DNA of 64,000 nucleotides from JARKQH01 sp964631605 (GTDB lineage Bacteria; Verrucomicrobiota; Verrucomicrobiia; Limisphaerales; UBA8199). Both the position numbers and the translations under genes were made by a program. Positions within the stretch are counted from its first letter, which is position 1; the number at the start of each line of letters is the position of its first letter. The notes beneath the pieces are model-generated. The model was given only the letters and a program-made list of their open reading frames with translations, was not told the origin of the DNA and ran no database searches. This document shows, piece by piece, positions 9,239 to 17,939 of this stretch. The stretch covers positions 37,542 to 101,541 of the forward strand of contig CAZVYG010000007.1 of NCBI GenBank assembly GCA_964631605.1. Direction: 5' to 3'.

Positions 9239-9994
9239 CTAATGCTCGGAGTAGAGCACCCCGACAACGTTCCGGATGTATTGTTCGTCGGCGATGCCGT
9301 CCGTGGCTTCGGGTGGAAAGTCCACTTTGCCTTTAAAATGGGCCGCCAAGTCGCAAAAAAGTTCAATCCTGGCTTCGGGCTGGAATTGGTCGCGGCGCAG
9401 TAGGGCCTGCAGAGCGAGGGCGGCTTCCGCGGGTGAAACCGCCTGGCGCAACCGCGCGGCCAGGTGGGGGTATCGCTGCAGCGAATTGAATTTGCCGGGC
9501 AGGACTTGATCCAGGTCCGGCTCCCGCAGCCGGGGCTGGCGGATGACAACTGTGCCGGCCGCGAGGTCGCCCAGCCGCTGGCACTTGGGGCTGAACCAGC
9601 ATGCCACACCGCCGACAAAATAGAGGAAAGGCAACGCATCCACGAATCGGAGCAGGTTGCGGATAACCACCTGATTAAACTGCAGGCGCAGCCCCTCGGC
9701 ATCCACGACCCGCAGCCGGCACACCTTCTTGCCAACGGTCTGCCCGCGCCAGAACCATTCGCAAACCATGCCGTACCCGATGCTGATGACGAAATAGCCA
9801 AGCGTATTGACCGCCGTTGCCAGCCCCGGACTCACAAAGACAAGCAGCAACACGAGGTAACTGACTACGGTCAAAAGCGCGAGGATGCAGAACAAATCAA
9901 GCGACCAGGCAAGAAAACGCGCCACGGGGCCTGCCAGTATTTGCGCGAAGCATATACCTTCCGGCGTGCGAATATGAAGTGAAGGACTGTTCAT
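9239..9994 (-). CDS. RDD-family membrane protein
   Basis: A 251-residue membrane protein with an RDD domain in the first ~155 residues. It has a hydrophobic pair near residues 25-60, then GQTVGKKVCRLRVVDAEG, NLLRFVDALPFLYFVGG and RLGDLAAGTVVIRQ, all typical of the family. A cytoplasmic tail of about 95 residues follows. It is the last gene of the ten-gene MoxR operon, and its ATG overlaps the stop of the SpoIIM gene by four bases (ATGA). RDD proteins accompany SpoIIM and DUF58 proteins in many bacteria, but their function is unsettled. Convergent with the GntR/LacI-type gene. Confidence 0.85.
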   Translation of the reverse strand: MNSPSLHIRTPEGICFAQILAGPVARFLAWSLDLFCILALLTVVSYLVLLLVFVSPGLATAVNTLGYFVISIGYGMVCEWFWRGQTVGKKVCRLRVVDAEGLRLQFNQVVIRNLLRFVDALPFLYFVGGVACWFSPKCQRLGDLAAGTVVIRQPRLREPDLDQVLPGKFNSLQRYPHLAARLRQAVSPAEAALALQALLRRDQFQPEARIELFCDLAAHFKGKVDFPPEATDGIADEQYIRNVVGVLYSEH

Positions 9995-11052
9995 CCCGGC
10001 GCGCTCTGGGGCGTTGCGCGTTCGCCGTCTCTGACCTGGTTTGCGCCGCCTGGCTCCCGCCCCGGGCGGGTGGTGCCGGATCGGGCAAGAAATAATATGA
10101 GGGCCGCCAGCTCCAGGAAGCCGAACGCGATTTTGGCCGTGTAAGGAACAATGGGCTCGTGATATTGAGACAGGAACGCTTCCACAAATCCGGCCCAGAC
10201 CAGCAGCAGGGCGACACCGGAAATCAGGGTCACGATGTCGCCCCAAACCCGTCGCAAACGGGCAGTCAGCGGCATCCGGCTGCCCCAGCCGATCAGGGCA
10301 CTGGCGAGCACCAACCCGGCCTGGCCGGCGATGAGAATCGCCGGGATTTCGATCGCGCCGTGCGGCAGGAGCCAGCCGAGCAGAAAGCGGGTTTGACCGG
10401 CGGCGACATAATCCACCGCCACGGCTCCAAGCAGGACGCCGTTGTAGAAAAGCATCAGGACGGTGCCAACGCCCCAAGACATTCCCAGCGCAAGGGTCAG
10501 GATGGAAACCTTGGTGTTGTGCGTCATCAGAAAGGCCGAAAAGGTGGTTTTTGCCCCGGCCAGACGATCTGCCGTGGCCTGCTCCTCCTGGGCGACGCGT
10601 TGAGCCGGGTCCTGCTGGAGATGGGGGAAGGGCATGAGGACCGGCTTGGCCTCGGGGTCCAGCGCAAGGGCAAAGCCGCCCAGCAGGGCTCCCGCCAGCG
10701 TCACCGCCAGGGACATCCAGAAGGCCCGCAAATGGCGCCGGAAGGTTCGGGGCAAGGTCGCGAAAAACCAATGCAGCGGACGAAAGCCTCGATGCCGGTC
10801 GCGCGTCTCATGGATTTCGCCGTAGGCGCGGGCGACCAGATGCTCAAGATACCGCCTCGTCTGCGGTTCCGAGGAAAACGTGCGGAGCCTGGCCAGGTCT
10901 GCGGCGGTGCGCTCGAAGAGCAAATGAAATCGCTGAGCTTGATCCAGTGACAGGCGCGCGCGGGGGTCTCGCTCCAGTTCATCCAACAGCCGCTCGAGTT
11001 CCGACCAGAACGGTCGTTCATTGGCGAGAAAGCGTTGCAGATCAACGATCAT
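9991..11052 (-). CDS. SpoIIM-family (stage II sporulation protein M-like) membrane protein
   Basis: A 353-residue integral membrane protein of the SpoIIM/DUF95 family. The N-terminal ~110 residues are soluble and helical (ERLLDELERDPRARLSLDQA). A first membrane helix (SLAVTLAGALLGGFALAL) follows, then a loop with FSAFLMTHNTKVSI. The conserved core GVGTVLMLFYNGVLLG ends in GWLLPHGAIEIPAILIAGQ. The LPHG.IEIPA signature is diagnostic. The organism need not sporulate; in non-sporulators the family usually lies next to RDD, DUF58 and MoxR genes, as here. It lies nine bases after the DUF58 gene. Confidence 0.88.
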   Translation of the reverse strand: MIVDLQRFLANERPFWSELERLLDELERDPRARLSLDQAQRFHLLFERTAADLARLRTFSSEPQTRRYLEHLVARAYGEIHETRDRHRGFRPLHWFFATLPRTFRRHLRAFWMSLAVTLAGALLGGFALALDPEAKPVLMPFPHLQQDPAQRVAQEEQATADRLAGAKTTFSAFLMTHNTKVSILTLALGMSWGVGTVLMLFYNGVLLGAVAVDYVAAGQTRFLLGWLLPHGAIEIPAILIAGQAGLVLASALIGWGSRMPLTARLRRVWGDIVTLISGVALLLVWAGFVEAFLSQYHEPIVPYTAKIAFGFLELAALILFLARSGTTRPGREPGGANQVRDGERATPQSAPG

Positions 11053-11061
11053 GGGCAGTCG

Positions 11062-12432
11062 CTAGAGGATTTGGCGGCGCTTGATATTCAAGTACTGCGA
11101 AATGATCTCGGCGCTTAAGCGGCCTTGGGGAAACAGCCCGAGCCGAACTCCTCGACGCTCGAGCACCTTTTGAAGTTGACGTAACTTGTTCCAGAGCAGG
11201 TGGCCGCCCAAGTGCCGGTAAAGATCATCCACGGAGCCAATGTCGGCGTCGGTAAACAACGGCTGGACGCCCGCCGGTTGAATCATGTTGGCAACCAGGA
11301 GGTGCTGACGCCGGATCAGGTCCACGCCCCGTACAAAGTTCTCCGCCAACGCCGGATCATCCAGAGAGGTTAAGAAGACCAACAGGGCCCGGCGACGCAG
11401 GCGCTGGCGCAGGAAAATCGCCACCTCCTCGAAGTCGGGACTGACCGTTTTGGGTTCCAGGAGATAAAGTGTGTCGCGGCAAGTGCTGTAATGGGCCTTG
11501 CCGTTCCGCGCAGGGATCAAACGGTCCACTTTGTCGGAGAAGGTGATGAGGCCGAAGAAGTCGCCCTGGCGTTCGGCGGCCAGTGCCAGCAGCAGGGCAG
11601 CCGAAATAAAATGCTCCAGCGGAGTGGCGGCAAGAGTTTCCGGCGCACCAGAGTCAGGCGCAGTGTCCGGCCTGGGCGCGGCACAAAGCGGACGCGCCGA
11701 CAGCCGGGAAGAATCCACCAACAGGTAAACCTCCTGGGTTCGTTCAAGTTGAAAAACCTTGGTTATCGGGTGCCCATGGCGGGCGGTGGCCTTCCAATGG
11801 ATTTCGTCATAGCTGTCGCCCGGCACGTACTCGCGAAGTTTTTCGAATTCGCGGCCTTTGCCCACCTGACGATGCGCATGGAAACCCAATGAACCGCGAT
11901 TCAAGAAAAGCGGAGCCAAGGTTTTTCGATCGGCCAAGAGGCTCGGATAGACTCGAATCTCGGTCTCGACGGCGACGGATTTGCGCGCGGCCCAAAACCC
12001 CCAGGGCGAGGCGGTCTCGATCCGGGCGCAGTTGACCGGAAAACGACCGCGGCGGCGGGGCAGACAGGGCCAAGCCAGCCGGGACCATTCCGCCTCGCCG
12101 GTTACCAGCACCGAGGCATCTTCTTGGGACTGGATCTCCGGCGGCAAGCCCAGCGCAAGGCGAAGCGCAAGGGCTTTGCCTGGCCGGCTGGCCAGACGCA
12201 CTTCGATATTGCCCGGCCGATCCCGAGTCAGGCGAACCACCGATGGCAACGTAACCGTCAACTCGGCAGCGCCGCGGCAGGCCCGGAACGCGTCCAGCGC
12301 CGCCAGCGCGACAAGCATCCCGGCCGCTGCCAGCGCGGCGGGAGCAAGTGCCGGAACGGCCGCGCCAGCCAGGCCAAACGGCAGAAACACCACCCCCACC
12401 CAGAACAGCAGGCGATTTTGGGGAACAACCAT
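11062..12432 (-). CDS. DUF58 (von Willebrand A-like) protein
   Basis: A 456-residue protein with two N-terminal membrane helices (residues ~8-45), a beta-rich segment, the diagnostic DUF58 motif GREFEKLREYVPGDSYDEIH (with WKATARHG following), and a C-terminal vWA-like region (VYLLVDSSRLSA, LLVFLTSLDD). The vWA region has an insertion after the first strand (PRPDTAPDSGAPETLAATP) that disrupts the usual MIDAS spacing. Family members are expected to act with MoxR ATPases in the assembly or activation of envelope complexes. Its start shares one base with the moxR stop (TGATG), so translation is coupled. Confidence 0.88.
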   Translation of the reverse strand: MVVPQNRLLFWVGVVFLPFGLAGAAVPALAPAALAAAGMLVALAALDAFRACRGAAELTVTLPSVVRLTRDRPGNIEVRLASRPGKALALRLALGLPPEIQSQEDASVLVTGEAEWSRLAWPCLPRRRGRFPVNCARIETASPWGFWAARKSVAVETEIRVYPSLLADRKTLAPLFLNRGSLGFHAHRQVGKGREFEKLREYVPGDSYDEIHWKATARHGHPITKVFQLERTQEVYLLVDSSRLSARPLCAAPRPDTAPDSGAPETLAATPLEHFISAALLLALAAERQGDFFGLITFSDKVDRLIPARNGKAHYSTCRDTLYLLEPKTVSPDFEEVAIFLRQRLRRRALLVFLTSLDDPALAENFVRGVDLIRRQHLLVANMIQPAGVQPLFTDADIGSVDDLYRHLGGHLLWNKLRQLQKVLERRGVRLGLFPQGRLSAEIISQYLNIKRRQIL

Positions 12433-13391
12433 CAGCGCGGAACGGGAACGGTTTGGAGGACTTGCTGAACCACTTCTGCAACCGTCAGCCCCTCGATCTC
12501 GAACTCGGGTCGGAGTATCAAACGGTGTTCCAAAACGGGAAGAGCCATGGCCTTGATATCGTCCGGGGTGACAAAGTCCCGCCCGGCCAGGGCGGCCGAG
12601 GCGCGCGAAGCCATGATCAGCGCCTGGGTGGCACGGGGACCGGCTCCCACCAGGATGCTTTCATGTTGACGCGTGGCGCGCACCAGATCAACCAGGTAAC
12701 CAATCAGCTCGTCGCGGATCAGAATGGCGGACAACTGGCGCCGCAGCGTGGCCAGGTCCTGCTCGCGAATGACGGGTCTGACCGCGCCTCTGGCCAGCAG
12801 GGCTTCCGGGGCATCGTCGGTCAGGGTGCGTTGCGCCAATGCCACCTCGTCCGCGCGATCCGGCGGAGGCATCGAGATTTTGAGCATAAACCGGTCCTTT
12901 TGCGCTTCGGGCAAGGGATAGGTGCCCTCGTATTCGATCGGGTTCTGGGTGGCGAATACCGTAAAACTGGCGGGCAGCGGATGGGTCTCCCGATCAATCG
13001 TGACGACTCGTTCCTGCATGGCCTGGAGCAAGGCCGACTGCGTCTTTGCCGGCGCCCGGTTGATTTCGTCGGCCAACAAAAACGAGGTGAAAATCGGCCC
13101 GCGGATGAGGGAGAATTCGTTGCGCTGAAAATTGAACACGTTGGTGCCGGTTATGTCGGCCGGCATCAAATCCGGAGTGAACTGGATGCGCGCAAACTCG
13201 CAACCCAGCACATGCGCCAGGGTCCGAACCAGCAGCGTCTTGGCCACGCCCGGCACCCCCTCGATGAGGGCGTGGTTGCCGGTGATAATGGCGATGAGCG
13301 CCTTTTCCACCACCTCCTGCTGGCCGATGATGACCTTGGCGGTTTCCGCTCGCGCCAGGGTCAAAATGTCTTTTACATTGATGGTATCCAT
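12432..13391 (-). CDS. MoxR-family AAA+ ATPase
   Basis: A cytoplasmic AAA+ ATPase of 319 residues. Walker A is GVPGVAKTLL (about residue 45), Walker B is SFLLADEINRAP, and sensor 1 is TVFATQNPIEYEGTYPLPEA. The C-terminal lid contains VLVGAGPRATQALI and VTPDDIKAMALPVLEHR. This is the typical MoxR layout and length. MoxR proteins work with vWA/DUF58 partners, and the DUF58 gene follows directly. The preceding gene is DUF4350, 10 bases upstream. The substrate complex is unknown. Confidence 0.93.
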   Translation of the reverse strand: MDTINVKDILTLARAETAKVIIGQQEVVEKALIAIITGNHALIEGVPGVAKTLLVRTLAHVLGCEFARIQFTPDLMPADITGTNVFNFQRNEFSLIRGPIFTSFLLADEINRAPAKTQSALLQAMQERVVTIDRETHPLPASFTVFATQNPIEYEGTYPLPEAQKDRFMLKISMPPPDRADEVALAQRTLTDDAPEALLARGAVRPVIREQDLATLRRQLSAILIRDELIGYLVDLVRATRQHESILVGAGPRATQALIMASRASAALAGRDFVTPDDIKAMALPVLEHRLILRPEFEIEGLTVAEVVQQVLQTVPVPR

Positions 13392-13401
13392 AAACGTGTT
13401 C

Positions 13402-14634
13402 TTAATGCTGCCTGCTCTTGAGCACGGCGCAAATCTCGCGATAGACGCGGACCGGCTCCTGGAGGCGCCGGGGACGGGCCAATTCGGTTTCGATTAAAGC
13501 CTGCGCCTGATCCACTTTGGTGATGGGCAGCGGCGCCCCCGCGCCGAGGGAGTCCGTCCATTTTTCAAAGCAAACGCGGAGCAGGTCGGTGGGCGCAACA
13601 CTTCGCCGCAAAAGATTGATGAAACCCGCCGCTGCGTCGCGGCCGGCCACCTGGTTCAGCTCGCCGGGCGGCGCCTGTGGGGGGGCGAGGCTCGTTGCGT
13701 TCTTCCAAACAAACAACCCCGCCAGCAGCAACAAACTTACCAGCGCCCACTCGAGCTGGTATTGGCGCAGCAGCGTCGCCACGCCGGCTTGCTCGACAAT
13801 GCCGAAGTGCGCTTCATCAAAAACAACAGATGTTGCGGAGCCGACCAGCCAGGCGAGCAGGTCCGCCTCCGGTTCGCGGAGCAACGCCTCGTTGCTGAGA
13901 AAGTAGGTGTCGGAAGCTAAAACAATGGAACCGGCCCCGAGCCGCTTTTCGATGAGCACGGCATTGTTGCTGCGGGCGTAAAGGGTGCTCCACCCCGGTT
14001 GCAGGTTGGTGAAGATGATGGCGCTGTGCCACGCCAGCTCGGCTGGGAGCGGCAGCTCGCTGCATTTATAAACCCGAACCGGTTCAAAACGGTCATTCGG
14101 CCCGGCCTCCAGCGGCAGATGGCCCAGGCTGATTCCCCACCTTTCTTCGAGCGAGAACCACTTCTCCGAGCCCTCGGGAGCAGAGGTGGTTTTGCGTTTC
14201 TTGGCCGGCGGACCGCCTTTAGCCGGCGAGGGTCTGCCGGCCGCTGCCGGCGCCAAAAAACCGGATGACGCAACGGCCTCCGGATAAAAGGCCACGACCA
14301 GACGTCCTCCACGCAGCACAAAGCCTTCGATTTCGCGGAACAAAGCTTCAGGCAGTCGGTCCCAATCGTGGCTCCGCGCCGCGAGGTGCAAGTAGGTCGT
14401 GCCTGCGGGAGGCGGCAGCCGATTGGCCTCGGTGAAGTCGCGACTGACGCTGATGCCGGGCAGTCTCGCGAGGCTTTCGTAAAAGGCCATGGTTCCGAGC
14501 GGATCAGCCCGCAGCGAGGAGTAGGGGGGATAAACATCGCCCGTTTCGAAGCGAAGTCGGAACAGGTGCCAGAGCCCAAGCGCAAAGGTCGCCGTGGCGA
14601 AAACGAGCAAAAACACGGGCCATTTGGATTTCAC
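13402..14634 (-). CDS. DUF4350-type membrane protein
   Basis: A 410-residue protein with one N-terminal membrane helix (residues ~5-25) and a second near residue 295 (EWALVSLLLLAGLFVW). Between them lies a Rossmann-like DUF4350 region (YPPYSSLRADPLGTMAFYES, GGRLVVAFYPE, VLASDTYFLSNEALL, WLVGSATSVVFDEAHFG). The protein starts with GTG, and this GTG overlaps the stop of the DUF4129 gene (GTGA). Such proteins regularly accompany MoxR, DUF58 and DUF4129 genes. It carries a low-complexity Lys/Pro-rich insert around residue 140 (GGPPAKKRKTTSAP). Biochemical role unknown. Confidence 0.8.
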   Translation of the reverse strand: MKSKWPVFLLVFATATFALGLWHLFRLRFETGDVYPPYSSLRADPLGTMAFYESLARLPGISVSRDFTEANRLPPPAGTTYLHLAARSHDWDRLPEALFREIEGFVLRGGRLVVAFYPEAVASSGFLAPAAAGRPSPAKGGPPAKKRKTTSAPEGSEKWFSLEERWGISLGHLPLEAGPNDRFEPVRVYKCSELPLPAELAWHSAIIFTNLQPGWSTLYARSNNAVLIEKRLGAGSIVLASDTYFLSNEALLREPEADLLAWLVGSATSVVFDEAHFGIVEQAGVATLLRQYQLEWALVSLLLLAGLFVWKNATSLAPPQAPPGELNQVAGRDAAAGFINLLRRSVAPTDLLRVCFEKWTDSLGAGAPLPITKVDQAQALIETELARPRRLQEPVRVYREICAVLKSRQH

Positions 14635-16421
14635 GACACCCCTCCAGTGGAATGAGCCGTTTTCATCTGCTCCAGGTTGGCGGTGAAACGACGCACCTCC
14701 TGGGCGTCAACCGCGTGACGGCCGTACCAAACGCGCTCCAGAACGGCGAGGTTTTCGTCAAAGAGACTGAGCAGTCGGGGCAGGGCGTGAGCGCGCCGCC
14801 GCAGTTCCCTTTCGTATTCGAGGTTGGACTTGAACTGCGCCAGGGTAATGAGTTGGCAGTTGGCCAGGTAAGCCAGGCTGGCCAGATACCAGGCCCGCAG
14901 CGCCAACCGGAATTCCCCTCGCTCCGCCAACTCGCGCGCCATTTGGGCCCAACCATCCTCCGGCAATTCGTCCGCGGCCACATGATCCTGCGTCAAATCC
15001 AGAGTGGACCGAACCGGCTGGCTCACGATAACTGCTCCGGCGGAGCGCTTGCCGCGCCAATAGCGGTAGATCAGGTAAACGAGGCCGGCCAGCGCCGCCG
15101 CAAGCAGCACATAGAGCAGGAGTTGAAGCGAAACGATCCAGCCGTAACCCGGATTGGACGGGTTTAATCGCCAGCGCGGCTGAAAGAGCTTGCGGAAAAT
15201 GTCGCCGATCCACTCGATCGCCCCAACCAGCGTCTTTCTGATTGTCTCGCCCAAGTCTGCGAAGAAACGAGCGATCAGGCCCGGCTCGGATTCCTTTTTC
15301 GGAGCGCTTTCTCTCGGCATGCGCCAGGCATACTTGCGCTGGCTCAGGACGCTCTGAATAGCCCCTTCCAGTTCCCGGCCCCGGACGGTGGTGGAGTCCA
15401 AACCAATTGGCGAGCCTTGAACCGAAGTCTCCTGACTTTCTCGTTCTTGAGCCGGCTTGCGGGGCGCTGTCTGGGCTTCCCCTCCAAAGTCGGGTTGTGC
15501 CGCTCGGAGAACCATTTCCTGGACCGAGGGGTGGTTGGTGACGTGATTCGCCGCGGTGGCGATTTCCGGAAGCAGGCAGCAAGCGCACATCACCGCGAGG
15601 GCCGCCGCCGCGGCGGGCCGGCACAGGCGGCGAAGTTCGGCTTTGAGATCCGCACCGGACTCGAGCGCCTGACCGTAAAAGCAGCGCAGGGCGTAGGCGC
15701 TCTTGATGATGGGATCAATGGAAAGGTAAGTCAGGCCCAGGGTAGCGGCGAAGAAAGTCGTATTCAGCAGCGCCCAGCCGCTGCGACTGAAGATGGTTTC
15801 CACCCCCAGCAGCGTTTTCAGCAGGTACGGAACCAGGAACAAGACGGTGGCCCAGTTCGCAAACACAACCAGCGCAAAACCCGCGCCGATCAGGTGCAGG
15901 TAAATGTTCTGTGACGGCCAAAGGCCAGCCTGGCGAATGGCCCGCTTCACCAGCGGAACGGGGTGGTCCAAATCGGTCGCGCCGAGAACCGTGAAGTTCT
16001 GGTAAACCGCGAATGTCCAGGGAAAGGGCAAGGCCGCGACAAAGAGCAGTGGCAGCAGGAACAAACCGGTTCCATGCAGCGCGGCTTGACTGGCCAGGAC
16101 GCGGGCAGCCTGTCGAAAGGATAGCCGGGAGGGAGAGTCCTGGGTTAGGTGTGCGCCCAAATGCCGCCCGTAAAGCGCCTGGCAAAACTTCATCCAGACA
16201 AACAACAGAGCCAGACCGAGCGCCCCCGGCGCATGGGTCTGGGCGGCAAAAGGACTGCGACTCATTTCGGCCCAGAAAAAGAGTCCGCCCAGAACAAAAG
16301 GCAGGGTGCCGAGGTAATAGAACATCAGCGCCGAGGGCGGGGCGGTCCGCACCAGATGGACGCTCTCCTCAAGCAGGTCGAGCGTGGGCTTTCCTTGCCG
16401 CTGTTGGGCGCGGTCCTTCAT
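14631..16421 (-). CDS. Polytopic membrane protein with C-terminal DUF4129-like domain
   Basis: A protein of 596 residues. About six membrane helices occupy the first 320 residues. A long periplasmic-type linker follows (about 330-420, with RESAPKKESEPGL), then a further helix (LLLYVLLAAALAGLVYLIYRY). The C-terminal DUF4129-like region has GEFRLALRAWYLASLAYLA and LAQFKSNLEYERELRRR. ATG at 16421 was chosen because it overlaps the preceding stop by four bases (ATGA). The frame stays open upstream but has low similarity to protein there. It is one of the core members of the MoxR operon. The N-terminal multi-helix part is longer than in most DUF4129 proteins. Confidence 0.78.
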   Translation of the reverse strand: MKDRAQQRQGKPTLDLLEESVHLVRTAPPSALMFYYLGTLPFVLGGLFFWAEMSRSPFAAQTHAPGALGLALLFVWMKFCQALYGRHLGAHLTQDSPSRLSFRQAARVLASQAALHGTGLFLLPLLFVAALPFPWTFAVYQNFTVLGATDLDHPVPLVKRAIRQAGLWPSQNIYLHLIGAGFALVVFANWATVLFLVPYLLKTLLGVETIFSRSGWALLNTTFFAATLGLTYLSIDPIIKSAYALRCFYGQALESGADLKAELRRLCRPAAAAALAVMCACCLLPEIATAANHVTNHPSVQEMVLRAAQPDFGGEAQTAPRKPAQERESQETSVQGSPIGLDSTTVRGRELEGAIQSVLSQRKYAWRMPRESAPKKESEPGLIARFFADLGETIRKTLVGAIEWIGDIFRKLFQPRWRLNPSNPGYGWIVSLQLLLYVLLAAALAGLVYLIYRYWRGKRSAGAVIVSQPVRSTLDLTQDHVAADELPEDGWAQMARELAERGEFRLALRAWYLASLAYLANCQLITLAQFKSNLEYERELRRRAHALPRLLSLFDENLAVLERVWYGRHAVDAQEVRRFTANLEQMKTAHSTGGVS

Positions 16422-16744
16422 GGCCCCTCGAACCAGCGAACGCGCCAGACCGACCCTTCGTGCCACGCTGAAGGCAGGGAGAGCAGGGCATCCCCAACAA
16501 GATAAAAGAAAAACCAGGCCAGCATCACGCCGAGGAGTCCCTGGACAACCCAGCCCAGGCCGGCCAGACCACGACGGGCCAGCGAGGATGGGCGTTCGGC
16601 CTGGCGCAGGCAGACTGCGCACATGACCCGGCCGGCATGTTCGGTGACGCACTCGCGGCAGAAGTAACGCCGGCAGCCGGGACACCGCGCCACTGCCTCG
16701 CGGAAACCGTGGTTAAAACACCGTTGCTGTGCCAACTGCGGCAT
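16418..16744 (-). CDS. Small zinc-finger (B-box-like) membrane protein
   Basis: A 108-residue protein. The N-terminal ~45 residues form a Cys/His cluster: CFNHGFREAVARCPGC, YFCRECVTEH and MCAVC, resembling a B-box-type zinc finger. A membrane segment lies near residue 65 (VVQGLLGVMLAWFFFYLVG). ATG at 16744 was chosen, 15 bases after the previous stop; the open frame extends upstream into the neighbouring gene. It overlaps the DUF4129 gene start by four bases, so it belongs to the same operon. B-box-like fingers fused to a membrane helix are unusual outside Verrucomicrobia and Planctomycetes. Function unknown. Confidence 0.7.
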   Translation of the reverse strand: MPQLAQQRCFNHGFREAVARCPGCRRYFCRECVTEHAGRVMCAVCLRQAERPSSLARRGLAGLGWVVQGLLGVMLAWFFFYLVGDALLSLPSAWHEGSVWRVRWFEGP

Positions 16745-16758
16745 GAAGAAACTTTGAC

Positions 16759-17367
16759 TCAGCCCGGCGCGGCCGAAAAGGCATTTTGTTCCCCGGCTGC
16801 AGGGGCGGCGGGCGCGGGGCCGGACTCTTGGGCTGGAAGCCATGGACCCTGAACTGCCTCGATGAGCGGTCGCAGCCGGTTTAACGCCGCGTGGGCGCGA
16901 GGCACCCGATTCAGACAGGCCAGGTCTTCAACCTGCACCGCCGTGCGAAGGTGGCATTGACAAGTGGAGCCCAGTGCCGTGTTCACCAGGAGGATGACCA
17001 GCAGGACGCCGCCAAGTCCCAGCAAGAGGCCTGTGCCGACTGGATCCTGAACGCTCCGGGCCAGGAGCACGACCAAACCAGTCAATAGTGCCAAAAGAAT
17101 GTTCAAGGCCAGCCTTTCGTTCGTTTTATGAATCGTGACCCCTTGAATGTCGGCATACCGAAAGCGCTTGTAGTATTCCTTGTAACCGTCCCATTCAACC
17201 AACAGAAGGTGGTCCGGCCCGAGCCAGAGTTGAACCCGGCGTCCCCGCAACAAAAGCGCGAAAATGCCGATTACAAAAAACAAGAGGAAAATGGCCCAAC
17301 CGGGCAGCAAGCGCCGATAGCCGGTCCCGGTCAGACGCTGGTAGGCTGTGGGGGGCGGGGTTTCCAT
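16759..17367 (-). CDS. Membrane protein with PH-like (bPH) domain, unknown function
   Basis: A 202-residue protein. A membrane helix lies at about 21-42 (GWAIFLLFFVIGIFALLLRG). A short beta-rich stretch follows (VQLWLGPDHLLLVEWDGYKE, RFRYADIQGVTIHKT) that resembles the bacterial PH-like domains found after membrane helices. Two further helices (LALNILLALLTGLVVLLA and LLLGLGGVLLVILLVNTAL) and an Ala/Pro-rich tail complete it. Met at 17367 begins METPPPTAYQ. It lies in the enlarged MoxR operon, eight bases after the preceding zinc-ribbon gene ends. The PH-like call is a weak structural guess. Confidence 0.6.
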   Translation of the reverse strand: METPPPTAYQRLTGTGYRRLLPGWAIFLLFFVIGIFALLLRGRRVQLWLGPDHLLLVEWDGYKEYYKRFRYADIQGVTIHKTNERLALNILLALLTGLVVLLARSVQDPVGTGLLLGLGGVLLVILLVNTALGSTCQCHLRTAVQVEDLACLNRVPRAHAALNRLRPLIEAVQGPWLPAQESGPAPAAPAAGEQNAFSAAPG

Positions 17368-17374
17368 GGCGCGG

Positions 17375-17932
17375 CTAACCAAGGAAAAGCCAAACGAACA
17401 GCAGGCTGAAAGCCAGGGTTTGCAACGCCCCGAAGAAGACGGCGGCCGGAAGCATCCATCGCTGCGGTCTGACCAGGCTTAAAGGCGCCCTCCAGTATCG
17501 CAGCGCCAGGAACAAGGCCAGCAGGCCGGTAATGAACAGGGGGAGCAACGACAACACAAAAGCCTGCCGCCCGTAAAGAGGGCGGACGGTCTCAAGCTCC
17601 TGAATTCGGCGCTCCTGACGTCCGGCCTCCAGGCAGCCGGGACAAAAGTGGCTGGCGTTGAGCTGGCAATCACAGAGCGCGCACAGGAATCGGCCGCAGG
17701 CGTCGCATACCGCCACTGCCTTCCTGGCCTCGTGGTAAAAGCAGGCCGATTCGCCCGGCACCATCACCGCCTCGCCCGCCGTGCCCCTGGGCAGAGGTCG
17801 AACAAGCGCCGGGAATGCCTCGACCTGAAGCTGGGAACCGCAACCGGGGCAGGGGAAAAATTGACCGCTGTTGAAGCTGGCCGGAGGCAGAGCCGTTTGG
17901 CATTTCGGACATTCGAGGACTGCAGCGCGCAT
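17375..17932 (-). CDS. Zinc-ribbon/B-box-like membrane protein
   Basis: A 185-residue protein. A zinc ribbon is at residues 8-31 (CPKCQTALP...FPCPGCG). A second Cys/His cluster is at about 63-100 (CFYHEARKAVAVCDACGRFL, then CALCDCQL and HFCPGC), which is B-box-like. Two membrane helices follow (SLLPLFITGLLALFLALRYW and VFFGALQTLAFSLLFVWLFL). It lies seven bases after the GYF-domain gene, in the same operon. It shares the Cys/His finger plus membrane-helix plan with the gene at 16418-16744, which suggests two related adaptor proteins. Function unknown. Confidence 0.7.
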   Translation of the reverse strand: MRAAVLECPKCQTALPPASFNSGQFFPCPGCGSQLQVEAFPALVRPLPRGTAGEAVMVPGESACFYHEARKAVAVCDACGRFLCALCDCQLNASHFCPGCLEAGRQERRIQELETVRPLYGRQAFVLSLLPLFITGLLALFLALRYWRAPLSLVRPQRWMLPAAVFFGALQTLAFSLLFVWLFLG

Positions 17933-17939
17933 CGCAGCT

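Noticed and set aside
12348..13421. A 357-residue plus-strand frame opposite moxR
   Set aside because: MoxR is well supported and the operon is continuous on the minus strand; this frame has no protein-like pattern.
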